Source: Citrobacter amalonaticus (GTDB lineage: Bacteria > Pseudomonadota > Gammaproteobacteria > Enterobacterales > Enterobacteriaceae). From it: a DNA stretch of 64,000 nucleotides. How positions within the stretch are numbered: position 1 is the first letter of the stretch; every line of letters begins with the position of its first letter. The stretch lies in contig NZ_AP024585.1 of assembly GCF_018323885.1 (NCBI RefSeq), positions 4,650,001 to 4,714,000 of the forward strand. Reading direction: 5' to 3'. This document shows positions 14,080 to 25,107 of the stretch, in pieces. The translations under genes and the position numbers were made by a program. Below the pieces are notes generated by a model. That model did not search any database and had not been told where the DNA came from. It worked only from the letters and a program-made list of their open reading frames with translations.

Positions 14080-15503
14080 CCAACAAAAAAGCACGCAGTA
14101 TGGCCGGATTGCCGTGGATAGCGGCAATGGCTTTCTTCATGCAGGCACTGGACGCCACTATTCTAAATACCGCTTTACCCGCCATTGCCCAGAGTCTCAA
14201 TCGCTCCCCACTGGCAATGCAGTCCGCAATTATCAGTTATACCCTGACGGTAGCCATGCTAATTCCGGTGAGCGGATGGCTGGCCGATCGCTTTGGTACC
14301 CGACGCGTATTCATGATCGCTGTGAGCTTGTTCACGCTCGGCTCACTCGCCTGTGCGCTTTCAAGTACGTTACCGGAGTTGGTTATCTTTCGCGTGATTC
14401 AGGGGATTGGTGGCGCAATGATGATGCCCGTTGCTCGCCTGGCATTATTAAGAGCTTACCCACGCAGTGAACTGCTGCCGGTGCTGAATTTTGTGACGAT
14501 GCCTGGACTGGTCGGCCCCATTCTGGGTCCCGTACTGGGAGGCGTTCTGGTCACCTGGGCCAGTTGGCACTGGATTTTCCTGATCAATATTCCGATAGGA
14601 ATCGCCGGTATTTTATATGCGCGCAAATATATGCCGAACTTCACCACCCCTCGGCGCAAATTTGATATGACTGGCTTCTTTCTTTTCGGCCTGAGTCTGG
14701 TGCTCTTTTCCAGCGGGATGGAGTTATTTGGCGAGAAAATTGTCGCCACCTGGATAGCACTGACCATTATTCTGCTGAGTATTGTGTTACTGCTGGCTTA
14801 TATTCGTCATGCGCGACGCCATCCCACCCCGCTTATTTCGTTGTCACTATTTAAGACGCGCACTTTCTCCGTCGGCATTTCCGGTAACCTGGCAACCCGT
14901 CTGGGAACAGGATGTGTGCCGTTCCTGATGCCATTGATGCTACAGGTAGGATTTGGCTTTCCGGCGCTGATTGCCGGTTGCATGATGGCGCCCACCGCGC
15001 TGGGTTCAATACTGGCGAAGTCGATGGTGACGCAGGTACTGCGCCGTCTGGGTTATCGAACCACCCTGGTGGGCATTACGGTCTTTATCGGATTGATGAT
15101 TGCGCAGTTTTCTCTGCAATCTCCCGCCATGCCCGTCTGGATGTTGATTCTGCCGTTATTCATTCTCGGGATGGCGATGTCGACGCAATTCACCGCAATG
15201 AACACCATTACGCTGGCCGATCTGACCGATGATAACGCCAGCAGTGGCAACAGCGTACTGGCCGTTACGCAACAACTGTCCATCAGTTTAGGGGTAGCGA
15301 TAAGCGCGGCGGTGTTACGCATCTATGAAGGGATGGAAGGAACCAATACGGTCGAACAGTTCCACTACACCTTTATAACGATGGGTGCGATTACGATCGT
15401 GTCAGCCCTGATGTTCATGTTGCTGAGAGCCAAAGATGGCCGCAACCTGATCAAAGAGCGACACAAACCTACACGGAACCCCGCGCCATCAAAACAGGAG
15501 TAA
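14076..15503 (+). CDS. hsrA: MFS transporter HsrA (DHA2-type, 14 helices)
   Basis: This 475-residue inner-membrane protein belongs to the DHA2 drug:H+ antiporter family, with about 14 predicted helices. The family signature is visible as [13 protein letters not shown] in the loop after helix 2. The start [14 protein letters not shown] at 14076 overlaps the yieP stop and fits the E. coli homologue; a start two codons upstream is possible. In E. coli, overproduction affects homocysteine secretion, but the natural substrate is not certain. The last 35 bases overlap the 3' end of rbsR on the opposite strand. Confidence 0.93.
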   Translation: MTNKKARSMAGLPWIAAMAFFMQALDATILNTALPAIAQSLNRSPLAMQSAIISYTLTVAMLIPVSGWLADRFGTRRVFMIAVSLFTLGSLACALSSTLPELVIFRVIQGIGGAMMMPVARLALLRAYPRSELLPVLNFVTMPGLVGPILGPVLGGVLVTWASWHWIFLINIPIGIAGILYARKYMPNFTTPRRKFDMTGFFLFGLSLVLFSSGMELFGEKIVATWIALTIILLSIVLLLAYIRHARRHPTPLISLSLFKTRTFSVGISGNLATRLGTGCVPFLMPLMLQVGFGFPALIAGCMMAPTALGSILAKSMVTQVLRRLGYRTTLVGITVFIGLMIAQFSLQSPAMPVWMLILPLFILGMAMSTQFTAMNTITLADLTDDNASSGNSVLAVTQQLSISLGVAISAAVLRIYEGMEGTNTVEQFHYTFITMGAITIVSALMFMLLRAKDGRNLIKERHKPTRNPAPSKQE

Positions 15504-16467
15504 GTTGCAAACGCTGCTGTTGTAGGGCGGGTTGCGCCATCCGATGAATCAGAACATCGATGGCCAGCTCACCCAGTTCATCTTTCGGCTGATGAATCGT
15601 GGTAAGCGGCGGCGTCATGTAACGCGCCAGTTCGATGTCATCGTAGCCAATCACCGCCATGTCCTGCGGAATTCGCAATCCGGCCTGGTACAACGCCTGA
15701 TAGGCGCCGACGGCCATGGCATCATTGCCGGTAAACACAGCGTGGGGCCGATGTTGATGCGAAAGCAGTTTCTGCATGGCCTCAAACCCACCGCCAAATT
15801 CAAAATCACCGGTAATTTCGTAACCGTCCGGGATATCCAGTCCGGCACGCTTCATCGCTGCGCGATACCCTTCCAGACGCAATCGCGCCGGGGTTTTATC
15901 CAATGGCCCGGTAATGCAGGCGATACGGGTAAAGCCTTTATCAATCAAATGCTGTGTAGCCAGGTCGCCGCCAAGCAACGAGTTATCCTGAATAAGATCG
16001 CTATCCCCATCGCCATCAAAAGGCGACCAGTCCATCATAACAGTAGGGATAGAAGGATAGCGCTGCATGATCTCACGCGATGGCTGGTGTGTTTCGGTAC
16101 AGAGCAACAATAAACCATCCACCCGCTTTTGCATCAGGGTTTCCAGATTACGGTTCATGCGCTGCTCATCGCCTTCAGTATTGCATAACACCAGGCTATA
16201 GCCGCGTTCAAAACAGCTGCGCTCAACGCCACGCACCAGTTCGGAATAAAAGGGGTTGGTACTCGCTGTAATCAGCATGCCGATGGTGCGCGTCTGATTC
16301 AGCTTCAGGCTGCGCGCCAGCGCAGAAGGGGCGTAATTTAATGACTTGATCGCCGCATCGACTTTTTGAGTTATCGCTTCACTGACAAAGCGATCCTTAT
16401 TAATGACATGCGAAACGGTTGAAGTGGAAACGCCCGCCAGGCGGGCAACATCCTTCATGGTAGCCAA
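15469..16467 (-). CDS. rbsR: Ribose operon repressor RbsR
   Basis: RbsR is a LacI-family repressor that releases DNA when it binds ribose; in E. coli it also affects purine nucleotide genes. The 332-residue product has the N-terminal LacI helix-turn-helix ([20 protein letters not shown]) and a sugar-binding-protein-like core. It is two residues longer than E. coli RbsR because of a small insertion in the core (DGDGDSD). It is the last gene of rbsDACBKR, three bases after rbsK. Its 3' end overlaps hsrA on the other strand. Confidence 0.96.
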   Translation of the reverse strand: MATMKDVARLAGVSTSTVSHVINKDRFVSEAITQKVDAAIKSLNYAPSALARSLKLNQTRTIGMLITASTNPFYSELVRGVERSCFERGYSLVLCNTEGDEQRMNRNLETLMQKRVDGLLLLCTETHQPSREIMQRYPSIPTVMMDWSPFDGDGDSDLIQDNSLLGGDLATQHLIDKGFTRIACITGPLDKTPARLRLEGYRAAMKRAGLDIPDGYEITGDFEFGGGFEAMQKLLSHQHRPHAVFTGNDAMAVGAYQALYQAGLRIPQDMAVIGYDDIELARYMTPPLTTIHQPKDELGELAIDVLIHRMAQPALQQQRLQLTPVLMARGSV

Positions 16468-16470
16468 GCG

Positions 16471-17400
16471 TTACCTCTGCTGACCTAAAAACGCCTCAAT
16501 TTCTTCACGCCACGGCACGGAAGGCTGTGCTCCTTTACGGGTCACCGCAATTGCCGCAGCGGCATGCGCAAAGCGGATTGCGTCAGACAACGGTTTTTCT
16601 TCCAGCAGAGCGGTGATCAGCGCGCCGTTGAAGGTATCGCCCGCAGCGATAGTATCGACAGCGTCAACTTTAAATCCAGGTATCCGACTGCCTTCGCCAT
16701 TCACACTGGCCCAGACACCCCGGCTTCCTAATGTAATCAATACGGTACGAATGCCTTTTGCATGCAGCGCCTGGGATGCTTTCGCTGCGTCTGTATCAGT
16801 TTCGACACGGATCCCCGTCAGCTTTTCCGCTTCGGTTTCGTTGGGGGTGATGATATCCACCAGCGCCAGCAGTTCGTCGGATAACTCACGCGCCGGAGCC
16901 GGGTTCAGCGCCACAATCGTATTGTTTTGCTTTGCGATCTTCGCGGCCATCAACACGCTTTCTATCGGCGACTCCAGTTGCATCAACAATGCAGATGCCT
17001 GAGCAATGCGCTCACGCTGCGCCTCAACGAATGCAGGGGAAAGCGCCGCATTAGCGCCAGCATGAATACCAATAACGTTTTCACCGTCGCCGTTCACAAA
17101 AATCAGCGCCACGCCGGTGGACTCACCGCTAATGACACTGATCGAATCGACGTCAATGTTGTCACTGACAAGCTGTTTACGGATGTTACTTCCGATATCG
17201 TCATCGCCCGTACAGGCAATGAACGCAATATTAGCCCCACTGCGACCCGCAGCCACCGCCTGATTCGCCCCTTTACCGCCAAAAGCCACCTGATAGTGAT
17301 TTCCGGTGACGGTTTCGCCTGGCGTAGGGAATGTTTCAAGGTTCAGGATATGGTCGGCATTAATGCTGCCTAGAACGACAAGACTGCCTGCGGTTTTCAT
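16471..17400 (-). CDS. rbsK: Ribokinase
   Basis: Ribokinase phosphorylates D-ribose to ribose 5-phosphate in the cytoplasm after uptake by RbsABC. The PfkB family signatures are visible: the N-terminal GGKGANQAVA and the C-terminal catalytic AAGDTFNG with the base Asp255. I use the ATG at 17400, giving 309 residues as in E. coli; an in-frame ATG at 17415 would add five residues (MDTPK). It follows rbsB after a hairpin-containing gap and precedes rbsR by three bases. Confidence 0.95.
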   Translation of the reverse strand: MKTAGSLVVLGSINADHILNLETFPTPGETVTGNHYQVAFGGKGANQAVAAGRSGANIAFIACTGDDDIGSNIRKQLVSDNIDVDSISVISGESTGVALIFVNGDGENVIGIHAGANAALSPAFVEAQRERIAQASALLMQLESPIESVLMAAKIAKQNNTIVALNPAPARELSDELLALVDIITPNETEAEKLTGIRVETDTDAAKASQALHAKGIRTVLITLGSRGVWASVNGEGSRIPGFKVDAVDTIAAGDTFNGALITALLEEKPLSDAIRFAHAAAAIAVTRKGAQPSVPWREEIEAFLGQQR

Positions 17401-17476
17401 TTTCGGGGTGTCCATCTGAGATCGCCACCGGTATTACCCGGTGGCGTATGCCACACTTTTCTTTATATTTAGTCCC

Positions 17477-17499
17477 TCAGGCGACACGCGGTCGCCTGA
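17477..17499 (-). repeat. Hairpin between rbsB and rbsK
   Basis: The inverted repeat TCAGGCGAC/GTCGCCTGA with a five-base loop lies just after the rbsB stop. Such 3' hairpins protect the abundant binding-protein message from decay and lower expression of the downstream kinase gene. Confidence 0.7.
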
Positions 17500-17507
17500 A
17501 TCGCCAG

Positions 17508-18398
17508 TTACTGCTTGATGACCAGCTTCAGGTCAACTGGATATTTGGCCTGAACTTTCTCGCCTTTCAGCACCTTATCCGCTGTCTCAACGCCTTTCGC
17601 GCCGATCTGGTCCGGTAACTGTGCGATAGTCGCAGCCAGTTTGCCATCATTTACCGCTTTTTCGCCATCAGGCGTACCGTCAAATCCGACCACCATCACA
17701 TCAGATTTACCTGCGGTTTGCAGAGCACGCAGCGCACCCAGCGCCATTTCATCGTTCTGTGCAAAAACAGCCTGCACGTCCGGATGCGCAGTCAGTAGGT
17801 TCTGCATAACGTTCAGACCCTTAGTGCGGTCGAAATCTGCCGGCTGACTGGCCAGAACGTTAAATTTGTGTGCCGCAACGGCCTGCTGGAAACCTTCACC
17901 ACGCTCACGCGCCGCGGAAGTCCCGGCAATACCTTGCAGTTCAATGACTTTTGCGCCTTCACCGGCTTTTTTGGCGATGTAATCACCGGCGATTTTCCCG
18001 CCCAGCACGTTATCAGATGCGATATGGCTGACGACGTCACCTTTAGTTGCCTGGCGGTCAAGGGTAATCACCGGGATATTCGCCTGGTTCGCCATCTTCA
18101 CTGCGTTACCCACCGCGTCGGAATCCGTCGGGTTGATCAGCAGAATTTTAGTACCACGTACGGTTAAATCCTGAACGTTCGCCAACTCTTTCGCCGGGTT
18201 GTTCTGAGAATCCAGTACCACCAGGTTGTAACCCAGCTTGTCAGCCTCTTTCTGCGCCCCGTCTTTCAGCGAGACAAAGAACGGGTTATTAAGCGTGGAG
18301 ACCACCAGCGCAATGGTATCTTTCGCCATTGCATTCGCGCTCACGGTGGCGCTTAGCGCAACAGCAGAAACCAGGGTAGCCAGTTTTTTCATGTTCAT
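17508..18398 (-). CDS. rbsB: Ribose-binding periplasmic protein
   Basis: RbsB binds D-ribose in the periplasm, delivers it to the RbsAC transporter and serves the Trg chemoreceptor. The 296-residue product has a Sec signal peptide ([20 protein letters not shown], cleavage after ANAMA) and a two-lobed sugar-binding fold. It lies between rbsC and rbsK in the operon. The sequence is near-identical to the E. coli protein. Confidence 0.97.
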   Translation of the reverse strand: MNMKKLATLVSAVALSATVSANAMAKDTIALVVSTLNNPFFVSLKDGAQKEADKLGYNLVVLDSQNNPAKELANVQDLTVRGTKILLINPTDSDAVGNAVKMANQANIPVITLDRQATKGDVVSHIASDNVLGGKIAGDYIAKKAGEGAKVIELQGIAGTSAARERGEGFQQAVAAHKFNVLASQPADFDRTKGLNVMQNLLTAHPDVQAVFAQNDEMALGALRALQTAGKSDVMVVGFDGTPDGEKAVNDGKLAATIAQLPDQIGAKGVETADKVLKGEKVQAKYPVDLKLVIKQ

Positions 18399-18422
18399 AT
18401 TTAAGATGTCCTGTAGTCGTTG

Positions 18423-19388
18423 TTACTGCTTTTTGTTGTCTACCAGTACCGCCAGCAAAATCACCACCGCTTTGACGATCATCTGGTAATAGGAGGAAAC
18501 ACCTAACAAATTCAAACCATTATTGAGGAAACCCAGAATTAATGCGCCGATCAAGGTCCCAACAATACGACCTTTGCCGCCCGCCAGACTGGTCCCACCC
18601 AGCACAACGGCTGCGATGGCATCCAACTCATAACCCGTACCGGCAGTCGGCTGGGCAGAGGAGAGGCGCGCCACTTCAATGATGCCCGCCAGCGATGCCA
18701 GCAGCCCACACAGTGAATAGACGATGATCTTGATTTTACTGACGCTAATGCCAGACAGACGCGTTGCCGCTTCGTTACCACCCAGCGCATAGATATAGCG
18801 ACCCAGACGAGTGTGGTGCAACATGTACCATGCCGCCAGGAAAACAATACCCATGATCCAGACCGGCGTTGGAACCCCCAGCGGACGACCGATACCGAAC
18901 CAGCCAAACAGATCGGCATTATCGGTAAAGCCCGTATTAACCGGACTCCCGTTGGTGTACACCATTGTCACGCCGCGCAGCAGTAGCATCATGACCAGCG
19001 TGGCGATAAACGCCTGCACGCGGCCTTTCGCCACAATCACACCTGTGACTGCGCCAACAGCGGCACCTAATGCCAGGGCAGCAGCAACGGCCACCAGCGC
19101 GTTAACTTCAATCCCTACAATTGAAGCCGCCACCGCGCCGGTGAGCGCCAGCAAGGAACCGACAGACAGATCGATACCCGATGTCAGGATCACCAGCGTC
19201 ATCCCCACCGCCATAATGGCGTTCACGGATGTCTGTTGAAGAATGTTGAACAGGTTATTGACGGTAAAAAAGTTAGGGCTCAACGTCGAGACAATCGCGA
19301 TCAGCACCAGCAGGGCGATGAGCGACTTCTGCTCCATCAACCACGCTTTGGTGAAATAACGGCGACCAGAAACAGCCTGGGTAGTCAT
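18423..19388 (-). CDS. rbsC: Ribose ABC transporter permease
   Basis: RbsC is the inner-membrane channel subunit of the ribose importer; a dimer docks RbsB outside and RbsA inside. The 321-residue product is strongly hydrophobic with about ten membrane segments and carries the BPD_transp_2 signature region around GIDLSVGSLLALTGA and VVLGGTSLAGGKG. It starts five bases after rbsA and 24 bases separate it from rbsB. Confidence 0.97.
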   Translation of the reverse strand: MTTQAVSGRRYFTKAWLMEQKSLIALLVLIAIVSTLSPNFFTVNNLFNILQQTSVNAIMAVGMTLVILTSGIDLSVGSLLALTGAVAASIVGIEVNALVAVAAALALGAAVGAVTGVIVAKGRVQAFIATLVMMLLLRGVTMVYTNGSPVNTGFTDNADLFGWFGIGRPLGVPTPVWIMGIVFLAAWYMLHHTRLGRYIYALGGNEAATRLSGISVSKIKIIVYSLCGLLASLAGIIEVARLSSAQPTAGTGYELDAIAAVVLGGTSLAGGKGRIVGTLIGALILGFLNNGLNLLGVSSYYQMIVKAVVILLAVLVDNKKQ

Positions 19389-19393
19389 CTTTT

Positions 19394-20899
19394 TTACTCC
19401 TGATTCACGCGATTAAGCTTGCCTACAGCGGCAGCCATCAGAACTTCCTGGGTGGCCTGCTCGCGAGTGAATTCACCGCCGAGATGCCCTTCATGCATGA
19501 CGATAATGCGATCGCTCATGCCTAATACTTCTGGCATCTCAGAGGAGACCAGAATGATGCTCAGGCCGTCGGCCTTAAACTGGTTAATTAACTGATAAAT
19601 TTCTTTCTTGGCCCCCACGTCCACGCCGCGGGTAGGCTCATCGAGGATCAGCACCTTCGGACGGGTCATCAACCCACGGGCAATCGCCACTTTCTGCTGG
19701 TTGCCACCGGACAGCAGACCGATAGCCTGTTCCATCGACGGCGTCTTCACGTTGAACAGGCGGATAAAATCGCTTACCGCCTGTTGCTCATCCTTATGCT
19801 TCAGACTGCCGCCGCTGCGACTGAAATAGCGCAGCGCGGTCAGCGACATATTCTCTTTTACCGACATACCGAGCACTAAACCGTCGCGCTTGCGGTCTTC
19901 AGAAATATAGACGATACCGTTCGCCAGTCCGTCCTGCGGAGAACGAGTGATCACTTCATGCCCGTCGAGCGTGACATAACCACTGGTGCGTGGCAGCGCG
20001 CCATACAGAACCTTCATCAGTTCGGTACGCCCGGCTCCCATCAGGCCCGAGATCCCTAATATTTCACCTTTACGCAGAGTAAAAGAGACATCGTTCACGC
20101 CAGGTCCGCACAGGTTATCGACCTTCAGACGGATGTCGCCAGGCGCTTTATCCAGGCGCGGATACTGCTCTTCGAGCTTACGTCCCACCATCATCTCTAT
20201 CAGGGAGTCTTCGGTCAGCGAGGCCACTTCACGTTCGGCAATAAACTGCCCGTCGCGGAAAACGGTCACGTCATCGCAAATCTCGAAGATCTCTTTCATG
20301 CGGTGAGAAATATAGACAATACCGCGCCCCTGCGACTTCAGTTCGCGGATCACGCGGAACAGGGATTCGGTTTCGGTATCGGTGAGCGCATCCGTTGGCT
20401 CATCCATAATGATGACTTTCGACTCAAAGCTCAGCACTTTGGCGATCTCGACCATCTGCTGGTCGCCAATCGACAATTCACCAACCTGGCGGTCGCTCTT
20501 AAAGCGCAGATTGAGTTTAGCTAACAGGAGATCCGCTTCGGCATACATTTTCTTCCAGTCAATCTTGCCAAAGCGGTTAACGAATTCGCGGCCGAGGAAA
20601 ATATTTTCCGCAATGGTGAGTTGCGGGATCAGGTTAAGTTCCTGATGGATGATGCCGATACCGGCTTCCTGGGACGATTTAGGGCCATTAAAGGTGGTTT
20701 CTTTACCCAGCCACAACAGCGAACCCGCATCACGGGTATAGATACCGGTCAGCACTTTCATCATGGTGGATTTGCCGGCACCATTTTCCCCCACCAGCGC
20801 CATCACGCGGCCGGGATAAACATTGAGTGCGGCGCCGGATAGCGCTTTCACGCCAGGGAACGCTTTATCGATCCCTTTGAGTTGCAGTAATGCGTCCAT
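19394..20899 (-). CDS. rbsA: Ribose ABC transporter ATP-binding protein
   Basis: RbsA is the fused double ATPase of the ribose importer. The product is 501 residues from the ATG at 20899 ([20 protein letters not shown]), matching E. coli; an upstream in-frame start at 20944 would run into rbsD and is rejected. The first cassette has Walker [10 protein letters not shown] and the signature LSIGDQQ. The second has a degenerate Walker A (GLMGAGRTE) with an intact LSGGNQQ signature, as is typical for sugar ABC ATPases of this type. Confidence 0.96.
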   Translation of the reverse strand: MDALLQLKGIDKAFPGVKALSGAALNVYPGRVMALVGENGAGKSTMMKVLTGIYTRDAGSLLWLGKETTFNGPKSSQEAGIGIIHQELNLIPQLTIAENIFLGREFVNRFGKIDWKKMYAEADLLLAKLNLRFKSDRQVGELSIGDQQMVEIAKVLSFESKVIIMDEPTDALTDTETESLFRVIRELKSQGRGIVYISHRMKEIFEICDDVTVFRDGQFIAEREVASLTEDSLIEMMVGRKLEEQYPRLDKAPGDIRLKVDNLCGPGVNDVSFTLRKGEILGISGLMGAGRTELMKVLYGALPRTSGYVTLDGHEVITRSPQDGLANGIVYISEDRKRDGLVLGMSVKENMSLTALRYFSRSGGSLKHKDEQQAVSDFIRLFNVKTPSMEQAIGLLSGGNQQKVAIARGLMTRPKVLILDEPTRGVDVGAKKEIYQLINQFKADGLSIILVSSEMPEVLGMSDRIIVMHEGHLGGEFTREQATQEVLMAAAVGKLNRVNQE

Positions 20900-20906
20900 G
20901 ACAGCC

Positions 20907-21326
20907 TCAGAAAGTGACGCCAGCACAGAGAATGATATTCGCATACGGGGAACACTCCCCGCTGCGAATTACCGCCTGACTGTCTGCGGTTTGTTTTTTA
21001 AATTGTTCATGCGTGGTGTAACGAATTTCTATGGTATTTCCCTGGTGTTGTTGCAGTTGCTCGATATGGCTGAGCAACGTTTCGTGGAGCTGCGGATTAT
21101 GTTGTTTAATTTCCGTCGCGAGAATGGCCGACTCAACCTGCATTTCACGGGTCACCACATCCAGTACCTGCATAAAAGAAGGTACGCCCTGGGTTAATGC
21201 CATATCAATACGCGTAGTTCTGTTCGGGATGGGTAAACCTGCATCACACACCACCAGCGTATCGGTATGCCCCAGACGGGAGATCACCGATGAAATCTCT
21301 GAATTGAGTACAGTGCCTTTCTTCAT
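20907..21326 (-). CDS. rbsD: D-ribose pyranase
   Basis: RbsD interconverts beta-pyran and beta-furan forms of ribose so that ribokinase receives the furanose. The 139-residue length and sequence ([20 protein letters not shown]) match E. coli RbsD. It is the first gene of rbsDACBKR and lies directly behind the two RbsR-type operators. Confidence 0.97.
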   Translation of the reverse strand: MKKGTVLNSEISSVISRLGHTDTLVVCDAGLPIPNRTTRIDMALTQGVPSFMQVLDVVTREMQVESAILATEIKQHNPQLHETLLSHIEQLQQHQGNTIEIRYTTHEQFKKQTADSQAVIRSGECSPYANIILCAGVTF

Positions 21327-21340
21327 TTTCTTACTCCACT

Positions 21341-21356
21341 AGCGAAACGTTTCGCT
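21341..21356. promoter_or_regulatory. RbsR operator, promoter-proximal
   Basis: The perfect 16-base palindrome AGCGAAACGTTTCGCT lies 15 bases upstream of the rbsD ATG. It is the type of LacI-family operator bound by RbsR. Confidence 0.88.
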
Positions 21357-21420
21357 GGTATTGAGTGTAGTCTGAGAAGTGAGCAAATAACCATCATTAC
21401 GTAACAGATTTGTGATCACC

Positions 21421-21436
21421 GTCGAAACGTTTCGCT
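21421..21436. promoter_or_regulatory. RbsR operator, upstream copy
   Basis: A second copy of the core CGAAACGTTTCG (21423-21434) lies exactly 80 bases, centre to centre, upstream of the first. The promoter must lie between or over the two sites, so repression by looping is plausible. Confidence 0.78.
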
Positions 21437-21476
21437 AAGTGAAATGGCAAGAGAGACAAAGCAGAGCTGGACGGGA

Positions 21477-21510
21477 AGAAAAATGCCGGGCAAGCGTTGC
21501 GCTGCCCGGC
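21477..21510 (-). terminator. kup terminator
   Basis: Downstream of kup on the minus strand, the stem GCCGGGCAGCG/CGCTTGCCCGGC is followed by ATTTTTC, a rho-independent terminator. It separates kup from the rbs operators. Confidence 0.85.
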
Positions 21511-21522
21511 TGGATGAGCACG

Positions 21523-23391
21523 TTAAATCTCGACCTGTGTCCCCAGTTCAATCACGCGGTTAGGCGGGATCTCAAACTGGTCAGGCGCGCGCAGCGCGTT
21601 ACGCTGGAGAAGCAGATACAGCTTGCCACGCAGACGCAAATACCAGGGGCGTTTGCCGACGATTAACGACTCGTGCGACATAAAGAACGACGTTTCCATC
21701 ATCCGGCAGCTCAACCCTTCCAGACCGCAGCGATGGAAGACTTCTTCAACATTCGGCGTTTCACGCCAGCCGTAGCTGGCAACGACGCGCCAGAAGGTTG
21801 GCGACAGCTGTTCAATCTGCACACGACGGACGTTATGCACGTACGGCGCATCTTCAGTCCGCAGCGTCAGCAGGATCACTCGCTCATGCAATACCTTGTT
21901 GTGCTTGAGATTGTGCATCAGAGCAAAGGGGATCACATTCAGCGCGCGAGACATATATACCGCAGTTCCCGGTACGCGTACCGGCGGGGATTTCTCCAGC
22001 GAGGCAATCATCGCTTCCAGAGAATTACCGTGCTCATGCATACGACGCAGCAGGCGGAAACGTTCACTCTTCCAGGTAGTCATGATGGTGAACATCACCA
22101 GACCCAGCGATAACGGTAACCAACCACCAGACAGCAGTTTGTCGAGGTTTGCCGAGAACAATGGAATATCAATACACAGGAACGCGACGAGAATCAGCGC
22201 CACGAAGTACTTATTCCAGTGCCAGTTTTTACGCGCCACGGTGGTTGAGAGAATCGAGGTCAGCACCATCGTGCCGGTCACGGCAATCCCATACGCCGCC
22301 GCCAGGTTACTGGAGTGTTCGAAGCTGACAATCACAATGACCACTGCGATATAAAGCATCCAGTTGACGAACGGAATGTAGATCTGTCCGGACTCCATTT
22401 CTGACGTATGAATGATACGCATGGGCGACAGATATCCCAGGCGAACCGCCTGACGCGTCAGCGAAAAGACGCCTGAAATCACCGCCTGAGAGGCGATCAC
22501 CGTCGCCAGCGCCGCAATGATCAGCAGCGGAATCAACGCCCAGTCCGGCGCCAACAAGAAGAACGGGTTTTTAATCGCTTCCGGATGCTTTAACAGCAGC
22601 GCGCCCTGACCAAAGTAGTTGAGCACCAGCGAAGGCAGTACCACGGTGAACCACGCCAGGCGGATGGGGAACTTACCAAAGTGCCCCATATCGGCATACA
22701 GCGCTTCGACACCGGTAATCGACAGAACCACCGCGCCAAGCGCAACAAAGGAGACGGTTTTATATTCCAGAAAGAAATGCACCGCCCACATCGGGTTCAA
22801 CGCCTGCAGCACTTCGGGGTTGGCAATAATGCTGCGCAGGCCAAGCACGGCCAGAATCAAAAACCAGGCCAGCATGATAGGCGCAAATAACTTCCCCACC
22901 ATCCCGGTACCGTGCTTCTGAATCATAAACAGCAGCGTCAGGACGATTATCGACAGCGGGACAATCCAGGTATCCAGCTGCGGCGCAACGATCTCCAGAC
23001 CCTCAATGGCCGACATCACCGAGATGGCCGGGGTGATCACCACCTCACCATAAAAGAAGCTGCCGCCGATTAAGCCCATGATGACCAGCATAGAGGTCGT
23101 TCGCGCGGAGGTATTACGCCCCGCCAGCGACATCAGCGTCAGGATCCCCCCTTCACCAGCGTTATCAGCACGCATGACGAAAGTCAGATACTTAATCGAA
23201 ACAACAAAGATGAGTAGCCAGAAAATCAGCGACAAAAAACCAAAAACGGCATCACGTTCAACGCCAAAACCAAACTGACCGGACAAACATTCACGAAGTG
23301 TATAAAGTGGGCTGGTACCAATATCACCGTAGACAACCCCAATGGCTGCGAGGGTAATCGCAGACAATGATTGCTTATTATCAGTGCTCAT
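21523..23391 (-). CDS. kup: Low-affinity potassium transporter Kup
   Basis: Kup (TrkD) is a constitutive K+/H+ symporter of the KUP/HAK/KT family in the inner membrane and also takes up caesium. The 622-residue product has about twelve membrane segments in the first 440 residues (for example [20 protein letters not shown] at the N terminus, the family signature) and a soluble C-terminal domain. Its length equals that of E. coli. It is divergent from ravA and convergent with nothing nearby. Confidence 0.97.
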   Translation of the reverse strand: MSTDNKQSLSAITLAAIGVVYGDIGTSPLYTLRECLSGQFGFGVERDAVFGFLSLIFWLLIFVVSIKYLTFVMRADNAGEGGILTLMSLAGRNTSARTTSMLVIMGLIGGSFFYGEVVITPAISVMSAIEGLEIVAPQLDTWIVPLSIIVLTLLFMIQKHGTGMVGKLFAPIMLAWFLILAVLGLRSIIANPEVLQALNPMWAVHFFLEYKTVSFVALGAVVLSITGVEALYADMGHFGKFPIRLAWFTVVLPSLVLNYFGQGALLLKHPEAIKNPFFLLAPDWALIPLLIIAALATVIASQAVISGVFSLTRQAVRLGYLSPMRIIHTSEMESGQIYIPFVNWMLYIAVVIVIVSFEHSSNLAAAYGIAVTGTMVLTSILSTTVARKNWHWNKYFVALILVAFLCIDIPLFSANLDKLLSGGWLPLSLGLVMFTIMTTWKSERFRLLRRMHEHGNSLEAMIASLEKSPPVRVPGTAVYMSRALNVIPFALMHNLKHNKVLHERVILLTLRTEDAPYVHNVRRVQIEQLSPTFWRVVASYGWRETPNVEEVFHRCGLEGLSCRMMETSFFMSHESLIVGKRPWYLRLRGKLYLLLQRNALRAPDQFEIPPNRVIELGTQVEI

Positions 23392-23610
23392 AGACTAGTC
23401 TTTCATATATAAAGAAATGTGTGCGTAGTCCCTTGGCCCACAAAAAGCGCACAGTATGCACGATTCCAAGCAAAATCGTACCCCTAAATGAGACCAGATT
23501 AACCTGGCTCAAAGAAAAATAAACAGCCTCCCGAACAAGTTCAGCCTGTGAACCGAAACGTCTATACTCGCTGTTAACGCAGTACATTTATGAAAGGACG
23601 CCACTCTATT

Positions 23611-25107
23611 ATGGCTCACCCACATTTATTAGCGGAAAGAATTTCCCGCCTGAGCAGCGCGCTGGAAAAAGGTCTCTATGAGCGCAGTCACGCCATTCGG
23701 CTTTGCCTGCTGGCCGCCCTGAGCGGCGAAAGCGTTTTCTTACTTGGCCCTCCAGGGATCGCCAAAAGCCTGATTGCCCGTCGGCTGAAATTTGCCTTCC
23801 AGAATGCGCGGGCGTTTGAATATCTGATGACGCGTTTTTCCACGCCGGAAGAGGTTTTTGGCCCACTCTCTATTCAGGCGCTTAAAGATGAAGGTCGTTA
23901 CGAACGCTTAACCGCCGGTTATCTTCCCGAAGCGGAAATCGTCTTTCTTGATGAAATCTGGAAAGCGGGTCCGGCAATCCTCAATACCCTGCTGACTGCG
24001 ATTAACGAACGTCACTTTCGCAACGGCGCGCACGAAGAAAAAATCCCTATGCGCCTGCTGGTGGCCGCCTCCAACGAACTACCGGAAGCAGACAGCAGTC
24101 TGGAAGCGCTGTACGACCGTATGCTGATCCGTCTGTGGCTGGACAAAGTGCAGGACAAAGCTAACTTTCGCTCCTTGCTGGTAAGCCAACAGGACGAAAG
24201 CGAAAACCCGGTTCCCGCCTCACTACAGGTGAGCGATGAAGAGTATTACCGCTGGCAGAAAGACATTGGCGCAATTACGCTGCCCGATCATGTTTTTGAG
24301 CTGATTTTTACGCTGCGCCAGCAGTTGGATAATCTGCCGAATGCGCCTTACGTCTCAGACCGTCGCTGGAAAAAAGCGATTCGTCTGTTACAGGCCAGCG
24401 CCTTCTTTAGCGGGCGTGACGCCGTTGCCCCTATCGATCTCATTCTGCTAAAGGACTGCCTGTGGTACGACGCCCAGAGCCTGAACCTGATGCAGCAACA
24501 GCTCGAAATATTGATGACCGGACACGCCTGGCAACAGCAAACCATGCTGACGCGCCTCGGCGGTATCGTCCAGCAACGCATTCAGTTGCAGCAACAACAA
24601 AGCGATAAAACCGCGTTTACCGTGCTGCGTCAGGGGGGCATGTTCAGCCGTCGTCCGCATTACGATTTGCCCGCTGAGGTCACTGCGACAACTCTGACAC
24701 TACTTCTGCAAAAACCCTTGAAATTGCATGATATGGAAGTGATCCACATCGCTTTTGATCGCAGCGCGCTGGAGCAATGGCTGGCGAAAGGGGGCGAGAT
24801 CCGCGGTAAACTTAACGGGATCGGGTTTGCTCAGACGCTGAATATGGAAGTCGATAGCGCCCAGCATCTGGTTGTGCGCGATGTGAGTCTACGGGGCACG
24901 CGCCTGGCGCTTCCTGGTTCTTCGGAAGAAGCCATGCCCGGCGAAATCAAGCAGCAGCTGGAGGCGCTGGAAAACGACTGGCGCCAGCAGCATACCCGCT
25001 TTAGCGAACAGCAAAAGTGCCTGTTTATTCATAGCGACTGGTTAGGTCGTATTGAGGCCAGCCTTCAGGATGTCGGTGAGCAGATCCGTCAGGCGCAACA
25101 ATGCTGA
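23611..25107 (+). CDS. ravA: MoxR-family AAA+ ATPase RavA
   Basis: RavA is a hexameric MoxR AAA+ ATPase that binds the inducible lysine decarboxylase LdcI and, with ViaA, acts on respiratory complexes and modulates aminoglycoside sensitivity. The product is 498 residues from the ATG at 23611 ([16 protein letters not shown]), matching E. coli; an in-frame ATG at 23590 would add seven residues. Walker A is GPPGIAKS (46-53) and Walker B is VFLDEIW. The LARA domain follows the ATPase core. It overlaps viaA by seven bases. Confidence 0.96.
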   Translation: MAHPHLLAERISRLSSALEKGLYERSHAIRLCLLAALSGESVFLLGPPGIAKSLIARRLKFAFQNARAFEYLMTRFSTPEEVFGPLSIQALKDEGRYERLTAGYLPEAEIVFLDEIWKAGPAILNTLLTAINERHFRNGAHEEKIPMRLLVAASNELPEADSSLEALYDRMLIRLWLDKVQDKANFRSLLVSQQDESENPVPASLQVSDEEYYRWQKDIGAITLPDHVFELIFTLRQQLDNLPNAPYVSDRRWKKAIRLLQASAFFSGRDAVAPIDLILLKDCLWYDAQSLNLMQQQLEILMTGHAWQQQTMLTRLGGIVQQRIQLQQQQSDKTAFTVLRQGGMFSRRPHYDLPAEVTATTLTLLLQKPLKLHDMEVIHIAFDRSALEQWLAKGGEIRGKLNGIGFAQTLNMEVDSAQHLVVRDVSLRGTRLALPGSSEEAMPGEIKQQLEALENDWRQQHTRFSEQQKCLFIHSDWLGRIEASLQDVGEQIRQAQQC

